The position numbers and the translations under genes are program-made. A DNA stretch of 64,000 nucleotides from Eonycteris spelaea (Eukaryota; Chordata; Mammalia; Chiroptera; Pteropodidae): contig PUFA01000066.1 of assembly GCA_003508835.1 (NCBI GenBank), forward strand, positions 3,472,001 through 3,536,000, in the 5' to 3' direction. Below are positions 57,336 through 64,000 of the stretch, in pieces (within the stretch, counting starts at the first letter, position 1; the number at the start of each line of letters is the position of its first letter). The notes under the pieces are model-generated. The model saw nothing but the letters and a program-made list of their open reading frames with translations. It searched no databases and had not been told where the DNA came from.

Positions 57336-58740
57336 TCCCTCACGCACTGCAGAGGGCTCAGCGCAGCGGAGGGACACGGGACCCGCAAAAGGGAAGGGAG
57401 GGAGGGAGGGGGAGGGCTGTTTCCGGTGCCTCAGATACTGGTGTTTTCAAGGCTCGACCAATGTCTCTGTCCTTTCATGCAACCGGCCGCCCTTCTCCCC
57501 GTTGTTCATCCATTTCGCGTGCCCTGCACACGTTTATTGGGTGCCTGTGCTGTGTCAGGTGAATGGCCGTGTGCCAGCGACGACCCTGCGTGAGGGTCAT
57601 AGCGTTATTGTACCACAGCGCTGGGAGGAAGGCACGTTGTTCCCATTTCACGGATTCTGAGGGGCGAAGGAGCCAGAGATCACTGGGCTTAAGTGGTGGA
57701 GCCCCAGTGAGCCCTCTTTTGCTTTCCCTCCAATCGTCTTACCACGCATCTTATCTATCAGCTATTAGGCCTTTCCTGCAAAAGCAGGTTTGGCATCCTA
57801 CGCTCCGTGGGAAAGACTTGCCGAGGCACCCAGTAGGCTCTCAGAAAACGAACAGCTACAACTTCGTTGCATGTGTTGTTCTAGCTTTTTTTTTTTTCCC
57901 TGCCGTGGGGAGTGGGGGACCCAGTCATCTGACCTTTTTCCTGAGAGGCAGTAAAGGTAAATCTCTCCGTGTTTTCTGATGGACCTGGTTCTGAACCTTC
58001 TGGACCCCTCGCGAATACCATTAGCTATCCCTGACTGCATCGCGGCCAGAGCAGCTAATGCCGAAGAGACGAGGGCATCTGCAACCCTACCTAGAACGGA
58101 GCCTCTTTTTAGCAGAGTTACTGTGAGCATAGCATATCGACGTCGCACGTACATGACTGTACGCAACGATGCTAAATAATTCAGAGAGGAAGCCGGCAGC
58201 GCAGGGCCTTTTTATAGTAAATAATTCAAGTACTCTTTACGTTTCCCACCAGTAGGTCAGTATATCTGCCTGCTGCGGAGAGAGAAGCAGAAGCAAGAGA
58301 AAAAGGAAGGCAAGGGCCGTCGCAAGGAGAACACTCTTCTGCACATTTACGCAGTGCGGTGGGCCACGCAATTCGCATTTGTGCTTTGATGTAGGCACGG
58401 CTGTTTAGACTTTCAGCAGATCAGCTCTTGTTCCACATTTTAAAGAGCACGGGAAACAGAAAAACAGTTAGTTTCTCGGACGTTTACTCTGATTAGCGAC
58501 GGGCAGGTGTGCCGTCCCGCCGGAGGGCGGTGAGCGTCTTGAGCAGCGCAGCATCCTGGTATGCCTATTGCTCCGCAGTCTGGGTTTTACCTTACCAGCT
58601 GCGCAGCCCCGGCGAGCGATGAAACCTTGAGCCTCAGTTTTCTCAGCTGTATCATGGGGTCAAGCAGCGTTCCCACCTCACAGGGTCGTCGTGAGGACCA
58701 AAGGGGAGTCGTACACATGTAAATAAGGTAGTGCCGGGTT
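57240..58740. promoter_or_regulatory. CpG-dense, moderately GC-rich segment
   Basis: I count 46 CpG dinucleotides in 57961-58740 (780 bp) at roughly 50% GC, close to the unsuppressed expectation. The nearby control stretch 41041-41520 has about five in 480 bp. CpGs persist over non-repetitive sequence such as the part around 58136-58170. This may be a weak CpG island, for example a distal promoter or an unmethylated enhancer. The right end overlaps a MIR. Confidence 0.5.
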
Positions 58741-58775
58741 GGGCACCTAGAAGCTGCTCCATAAATAGGACCCAC
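58590..58775 (+). repeat. MIR SINE
   Basis: Sense MIR: ccttgagcctcagttttctc, agctgtatcatggggtcaag, ccacctcacagggtcgtcgt and gtcgtacacatgtaaataag. Confidence 0.75.
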
Positions 58776-58794
58776 TGCCCATAGTAAGGCAAAC

Positions 58795-58880
58795 CCTGCC
58801 CCTATAAGGAGGTCACTGGGGCTCAGCGATGGAGGTGATAAGCCCGAGGGCACACAGCTGTAACTAGCAGAACAAGTCCC
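58795..58880 (-). repeat. MIR SINE, antisense fragment
   Basis: The part gaggtcactggggctcagcg, then agggcacacagctgtaacta, is antisense MIR. It is in opposite orientation to the MIR just upstream. Confidence 0.55.
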
Positions 58881-58900
58881 CTGTTTCTAATAGGGATGCG

Positions 58901-59028
58901 CCTCTCAACCCCTCCCCTCCAGTCGGGCAGGAAGTGCCAGAATGTGCCTGAATTCCACGAACAGGCTGACTTAAAGTTCTTTTCACTGGCATCTAAGAAA
59001 AGAGATATCTTGAAGAGGGAGGGATGGA
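58901..59028 (+). repeat. Second diverged direct duplication, copy D
   Basis: Partner of 56519-56643, starting about 2.4 kb downstream, with the same block order. Confidence 0.75.
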
Positions 59029-59184
59029 AAGTTTTCCATCTAAGGGAATTTACGGCAGAAGGGAGTGACCGTGTGCCACAGCCAGACTTTTTGTAGCTCA
59101 AGAATTCTTGGGAGTATTAAATTTTATTGTACAGAGTTTATGTTTTTCAATGTTTTAGTAGCAAATAATATTAATTGCTTTTAC

Positions 59185-59570
59185 TGAGCACATATTTATT
59201 TAATCCCTACTAGGTGCTTGGCACTGGGAATGTAGCTATGAGCAAGACAGGCCAGGTTTCTGCTCACATGGAGACAATGAGACAGGTTTCTGCTCAATGG
59301 AGACAATCTATCAATCAGTAAGTAAACCAATTGATAGATTGTTTTATATTATATTAAGAGGAAACCCTAAAATAAGGTAAGGGGCTAGAGAGTGACTGGC
59401 AGCTCAATCTGCTGGGGGCCTGAGGTCAGGGAAGGCTTCTGTGAGAAGGTGACATTTGAGCAGGGGCAGGAATTGTGAGAAGGAGTGGCCGTGCTGTGAG
59501 CTGGGCACCGGACAGCAGGCGTTCAGCAGGTGCAAAGGCCCTGGGGTGTGGCAAATTCAATCACTTAACT
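59185..59570 (-). repeat. L2 LINE, antisense, with internal duplication and hairpin
   Basis: Antisense L2: actaggtgcttggcactggg, tgagaaggtgacatttgagc and gcaggtgcaaaggccctggg. Inside, a ~30-bp tandem duplication lies at 59251-59280 and 59281-59308. A perfect 13-bp inverted repeat (arms 59303-59315 and 59330-59342, 14-base loop) follows. Confidence 0.7.
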
Positions 59571-59603
59571 TTTCTTCTCAAAATCTGGAATAGTTTTCAT
59601 GGC

Positions 59604-60238
59604 TGTTTTAGTTTCCTGTGGCTGCTGTAACAAATTACGACAAACTGGGTGACTTAAGGTGGTGTAAATGTATTATTCTCTCATAGTTCTGGGGGCCAGC
59701 GTCTGAAATCGAGGTATCTGCCACGCTCCCTCTGGAGGTTCTCGGGCAGACTCTGTTCCTTGCCTCCTTGGGCTCTGGGGGCCAACATTCCTTGATTTGC
59801 AGCTGCACCACTCCCGTCTCTATCTCTGTCCTCACGTCACTGTCTCCTCTGCCATCTGTCAAACCTCCCTTTGCCTCCCCACATAAGTGATTTTTTTTTT
59901 TTTAGGTGAGGTAACCCTTAGTTGACCTCACAGATTGCAAAAAAAACTTGTCAATCCCTTACTTTTTATTCGTTATGCCTACAGCACCTGGTCTTCCTAG
60001 GTGGTCTCTCATCCAAGTCCACATAAGTGAATTTTTAAGAGTGTTTTTTTTTTGTTTTTGTTTTTTTTGTTTTTTTTTGTCATTGGATTTAGGGCCTACC
60101 CAGATAATTCAGGGTAAACTCCCCCCCTCAAAATCCTTCAGTTAATCACATCTTTTACCATGTACGGTAATATTCACACGTTCCAGAGAGTAGGACGTGG
60201 GCAGGTCTTTTGGGAGGGTCACCACGGAGCCCACTACA
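59604..60238 (-). repeat. MLT1-like MaLR LTR, antisense, interrupted by a SINE
   Basis: The antisense LTR runs from tgttttagtttcctgtggct to agcccactaca, with TG and CA ends. The parts gctgctgtaacaaattacga, ttgggctctgggggccaaca, ggcctacccagataattcag and catgtacggtaatattcaca are typical. It is interrupted at 59891-60018 by a nested retroposon, with T-rich sequence after it (60042-60079). No retroviral genes remain. Confidence 0.75.
59891..60018 (-). mobile_element. 5S rRNA-derived SINE, antisense, nested in the LTR
   Basis: On the minus strand the insertion starts with 42 bases (60018 down to 59977) that match the 3' part of vertebrate 5S rRNA at about 37 of 42 positions, including the C-box region of the internal pol III promoter. 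Then come about 73 bases unrelated to 5S and a 13-base A tail (plus-strand T run 59891-59903). A 12-bp target-site duplication, ccacataagtga, flanks it at 59879-59890 and 60019-60030. The non-5S tail separates it from a plain 5S pseudogene. 5S-derived SINEs are known from fruit bats; assignment to that family is from memory. The 5' two thirds of the 5S head are missing, so the copy is 5'-truncated. Confidence 0.75.
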
Positions 60239-60619
60239 GTGATTGAGCGCAACGTGCCAGGTTCTTGACATTAGAAGCAACGAGAGAGGCAAAACTTTGC
60301 CTCTGTTTCGAGTTGAGCTAAAAAAGACCCAACCCCTCAAAAAAAAAAAAACCCCAAAAAAACCTGTTTCCAGTTGTGTTAGATATTTCCGACAACTTCG
60401 CTTCTAAATGCTCAGAATTAGCTCCAAACATGCGGCTGGATCCTGCACAAGAGACCTTTAGCTCTAAGTGCTCCCAGGCTGTGCTGCCTCTGGTCCTGTT
60501 TTATTTACAGAGTGTTCGTGGCAGACTCCATGCCTTGGGGAGCTTTGGGGGTGGGGGCATGGCCCCTGGGCCCAGCGACTAGGAATTTAGTGCTGCTTCA
60601 GGCTCTCGCCTCAGCCCTA

Positions 60620-60745
60620 AGGTAACCAGACCTGAAGTCTTGGCGGGTCACTCCCTTCTTGAGCCTCAGTTTCCCCGTCTGTGAACAGGCTGCCAATCCA
60701 CCTCACAGACTTGCCTAGAAGAGTCTGTATAATTGGCGGTTACAG
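60620..60745 (+). repeat. MIR SINE
   Basis: Sense MIR: ttcttgagcctcagtttccc, cgtctgtgaacaggctgcc and ccacctcacagacttgcc. Confidence 0.65.
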
Positions 60746-60784
60746 ATCCTGAGCGCGTCTTGAACTTTTCTACTCTCTGAGGGC

Positions 60785-61320
60785 CACCAAGTCGGTGTTT
60801 CTCAAAGGCTGTGTGTGACACTGGTTGGAGGTTGGAGGTCCCCCAAACCACCCCAAGATCGAAGAGACTCACCGTATGGTCCTCCTGATGGCTGTGTTCT
60901 CTTACGGTGAAAGGACAGAGAGTAAAATCGGCAAAGGAAAAAGGTGGCGGGGTGGAACCAGGTATGCGTCCCACACGGGCGTCACACAGGCTGTGACGAA
61001 TTCTCCCAACAGCGGGTTATGACACCACGTGTGAAATGTTACCAACCAGCAAAGCTCTTTAGAGACTCAGTGCCAGGACTTTTACTGAGGCCGTTGGTCA
61101 CCCAGACAGCCTCTGCCTGGCACCACAATTTCAGACTTCTGGAAGAAAAGCAGGTTCCAGCACAAACCTTACATTGTTTGTACAAACACCTTAGGCACAA
61201 TGAGCCACCATTCTCAATAAATGGTGGGTGGGACCCCTATTGAAATCTAAGTTCCTGGACGTTAGCCGAGGGCCGAAACTGCAAGCAGGTCTTTCGAAAG
61301 AGAGCAGCCCGGCCTGCGGT
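60785..61320. repeat. Probable LTR-like ancient repeat
   Basis: The block cgaattctcccaacagcggg, gtgtgaaatgttaccaacca, agacagcctctgcctggcac, cattgtttgtacaaacacct and ctcaataaatggtgggtggg (with an AATAAA-type signal) recalls an old LTR. Family not assigned. Confidence 0.4.
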
Positions 61321-62059
61321 GCGGACACCCCTCTGTACAGGTGGTGCATGCAGGTGGCGTCTCTGTCCCTTCCTTTGACATCTGGGTGTTCAAAACCCCT
61401 TTCCGTGCCTGGGGACGCTCCCAGCATCTGAGACAAAGATCTCCTTCTCGTGATGGAAGCTGAAAATGTCAAATACTCCTTTACCCAGCTTCCTCTGCAG
61501 CTATGAGCGGGGTTGGGGGGCAGTCACATGACTCCAGCCCTGCCAATCAGACGAGCTCACCCAGATTTTGAACGGGAGGCTAGTGACACGGAAAAGTCAG
61601 GGCTACCCCTGCCGCGAGGGAGTGGCGGCAGCTGCATCCTCTTTCTAGAGACGAGGTGGTGGCTGCAGTTCTACTGTTGGGGGTCGATGTCAGTCCTGAC
61701 GGTGCTGGGGGCACATTCCAGCGGGGTGCTGCTGGCACCCCTTCCCTGGACCAGTTCTGCAGGATGCTCTGGGCTCCGAGGCCCCAGCCCAGTCCTCCCA
61801 GCGGGTGGGCTTCCCCAATAATCCGTTAGCCGACTCTTGTCTTAAGTTGGACAGGGTCGAGCTTTGTTTCTGAGTAAGGAAGATAATTTTAAGATGTGTT
61901 CATACATGATGCTAGACCAAACCAAGTCGCAGAATGCAATGTTGTTCCCTGTTCTGTCCTCTTTCAGTCTTTCTGGTTATTTGGGAGAAAGTCTCTCTTT
62001 TCTTTTACTACCCTCAGTCCTTTTAGCCTCTTTCTAATGCTTGCAAACCTCCCTCTTTT

Positions 62060-62168
62060 TATTTTATTTTATTCAGCTTTATTGAGGTATAATTGACATA
62101 TAAAATTGTAAGATATTGAAAGCATACATCATAACAATTTGACATAAGGTACGTACATCGTGAAATGA
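62060..62168 (-). mobile_element. LINE-1 (L1M group) 3' end, antisense
   Basis: The parts cagctttattgaggtataat, tgacatataaaattgtaaga and acatcataacaatttgacat match the antisense LINE-1 3' terminus. Confidence 0.7.
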
Positions 62169-62990
62169 CTGTGACTCTCTCTTTTATTAAACAAAGAGCA
62201 GGCCTGAGGCCAGTAGCAATATATACCAAGAATTTAATAACAGAGATATTGCAAAGTGTTTATTTCATGGTTACCTTCGATTTGTGGCAAATGTTATATG
62301 GTAATGACATAAACGTTTCCTTTAAAGACAAAATCATTTAAGAAAAAAAATCATAATGTAATCCAAGAAAGATAAGTAAGTAACAGCCTGATGATATATT
62401 ATGAACATGGTTCTTGAATGAGAGAATTTGGGGAACAGCGTGGCTGGGATTCAAACTTGGCCTTTTGGAGTCCACAGCAGGCTATACAGGGATTCTCAGA
62501 AGGGGCGGCCAAGCTCCCCGAAACCTGAGCATTGCGGGGTGCGGCGGTTCCTTTCCCAGCTGCTGTGCCTTGGAGCCGGGGGCCCCCAAGCCCTCAACCC
62601 CTGCAGGGAAGTTGTAGCAGCTGCCTTCCCAGCATTGCATCATGGCTCAGGGATGGGAATGTCTCTCTCAGGCTGATTGAGCCCAGAGCGGCAGGAAATG
62701 CTGTCACAAACTTTGCTACCCATGGGAGGGCCAGTGGGTGCTGTCCAGTCCACTCCCCTCATTTCAGAGGTGGGATGAGAGGGTCCTGTGGTTCTGGTGG
62801 TGACTGGAGCCTGGGTGGTGACTAGACCTTTGGTCAAGCTGTCCTCAGCAGCCCCTGGCTTGCTTTGGGTGGAGTGACCAGGGCCAGCAGGGGCTAACCT
62901 GGCCCAGGGGCGGGTGCGGGGGGTTCCACCTCACCCTCCAGCTCTCCGGGCTCCATCCACACTGGCTTCCTCCTGTCCCTCCAACTCGGC
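62169..62990. other. Unassigned sequence
   Basis: An AT-rich repeat-free part (62180-62420) is followed by GC-rich sequence with MIR-like pieces near 62440 (gctgggattcaaacttggcc) and short chance frames. No exon recognised. Confidence 0.35.
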
Positions 62991-62999
62991 AAACGTGTT

Positions 63000-63530
63000 C
63001 CTGCTTTCGGGCTCAGACCTGGCTGTCCTTTCTCCTGCCTGGAGGGTTCTTGTCACCCACCTCCCACCCCTGCCTCCTGAACTTTCCTGCTGTCACTTCT
63101 TAGGGAGGCCCTCTCTGACACCACCAGCCAGGGTCACCCCTCTTGCCAGCCCATGCCTTAGTTGACTTCCTCATAGCACTTCGCATGGCCTGAAATTGGG
63201 GTTCCGTTTAGTCTCCGTTCTAGATGTGAACTCCCCGAGGGCAGGGCAAGGGTGACGACAGGGTTTGTGGGGTCCAGCACAAAATGAAAATTGGGGTCCT
63301 CATCCAAAAATGACTGAATATCAAGATGATATTCACAACAGAGCATTAAAGAGAGTGTGGGGCCTTTATAAGTCCCGGTCCCTGAACCATCATGCAGTCT
63401 GCACGCCCTCGAAAGCAGCCTAACCAGGGACTTGTCTTGTTCACACCCCCAGGCCAGGTCACCCCTGTCCCTCAGGGCCTGGAACAAGCCTGGCACATAA
63501 TAGGCCTTCAATAAGTATCTATGGGCTTCA
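63000..63530 (+). repeat. L2 LINE 3' end with an internal insertion
   Basis: Sense L2: taactcccc-type part at about 63220-63250 (gatgtgaactccccgagggc), ending gcctggcacataataggcct and tcaataagtatc. It is interrupted at about 63260-63455 by a different old repeat (ggtccagcacaaaatgaaaa, ttggggtcctcatccaaaaa, gagtgtggggcctttataag), family not assigned. Confidence 0.6.
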
Positions 63531-63534
63531 TGCA

Positions 63535-64000
63535 GAGATGAACGAATCAGCTGTATGACTCCAGAGCTGAGGGCCGTAGCTGCTGCTCCATCTGCCCCAT
63601 GGAAAGAAACTACTTCTAACCATTTATTCCTGAGATCAGCTCAGTTACGATTGATTTCAAGGCAGGGGCGGTGCAGAGGGCCCTGGAGGCTGGATCAGGC
63701 GAGAGGTTTATTCTAAAAGCCTCTGGGGGCTCTGAAGCCAGGCCGTGACAAGTTGGGTCACACTGTACAACATCACCAGGTGGCTGTAGGCAGCGCAGCG
63801 TGAACTTGGGTGGGGGTGGAAACAGATGCAGGAGTTGGGGTGAGGTGACCTGGGCAGCAGTTCTGACCACCACGGTGCGGATGGAGAGATGGAGAGAAGG
63901 GGGAGCTGCTGGTTTAACCCACGTCGGGTGGGCCCCTGGGCCCTGTTTCACTCACCACAAACGTAATGGGATGGTTTGAAGGCATCAGTGGAAAACTCAC
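63535..64000. other. Unassigned sequence to the window end
   Basis: No exon, RNA gene or confident repeat was recognised. Confidence 0.3.

Noticed and set aside
59977..60018. 5S rRNA gene
   Set aside because: Only the 3' third of 5S is present, with mismatches, a foreign tail, poly(A) and a target-site duplication; it is a retroposon, not a functional rRNA gene.

Overview
The window looks like 64 kb of mammalian nuclear DNA. It is dominated by ancient interspersed repeats (MIR, L2, MER5A, MER20, MaLR-type LTRs, old LINE-1), has microsatellites and one strong CpG island, and shows no convincing multi-exon coding gene. Bacterial-style features (operons, ribosome binding sites, CRISPR, insertion sequences) are absent. 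Repeat families were named from memory of their consensus sequences, so element boundaries are approximate.

Organism: placental mammal. I see no Alu, rodent B1/B2, carnivore SINEC, ruminant BovB/Bov-tA, cetartiodactyl CHR or horse ERE elements, and no young full-length LINE-1. The only lineage-informative insertion is a short retroposon at 59891-60018. It combines the 3' part of a 5S rRNA with an unrelated tail and poly(A), and is flanked by a 12-bp target-site duplication. SINEs derived from 5S rRNA are known from Old World fruit bats (Pteropodidae), a group also reported to have lost LINE-1 activity. A fruit bat is therefore my best guess, at moderate confidence only.

Layout. 1-2.1 kb: mostly unassigned sequence with L2 tails. 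2.1-3.4 kb: a strong CpG island with GC boxes and no TATA box, presumably a promoter. A plausible first-exon donor on the minus strand near 2441 suggests the gene may run off the left edge, which would make the rest of the window its upstream flank. 3.4-20 kb: MIR, L2, MER5A and MER20 elements, two antisense or sense LINE-1 fragments, and a diverged 250-bp direct duplication (11.7 and 14.3 kb). 20.2-24.4 kb: an old antisense LINE-1 block. 24.5-25.8 kb: AT-rich, repeat-poor DNA with an octamer and an RFX-like X-box. 26-36 kb: more MIR and L2 plus LTR-like repeats, with repeat-poor enhancer-like blocks at 30.7 and 32.9 kb. 36.9-37.4 kb: RFX-like motifs beside a 73-codon ATG ORF. 38-46 kb: AT-rich repeat-poor blocks, a 94% identical 50-bp direct repeat 820 bp apart, and a palindromic double X-box at 45.5 kb. 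46-57 kb: MIR, MaLR and MER20. 57.2-58.7 kb: a CpG-dense but not GC-rich segment, flanked by a second diverged direct duplication (56.5 and 58.9 kb). 59-64 kb: antisense L2, an MLT1-like LTR carrying the nested 5S-derived SINE, an LTR-like block and further L2.

If the left-edge island is a promoter, the simplest reading is a regulatory, gene-poor flank of that gene: one promoter, several candidate conserved non-coding elements (POU octamer, RFX and TAAT motifs) and repeats between them. No new enzymatic, defence or mobile system is visible. The best unexplained signals are the 5S-derived insertion, the diverged duplicated pairs, the palindromic X-box pair and the CpG-dense segment at 58 kb.
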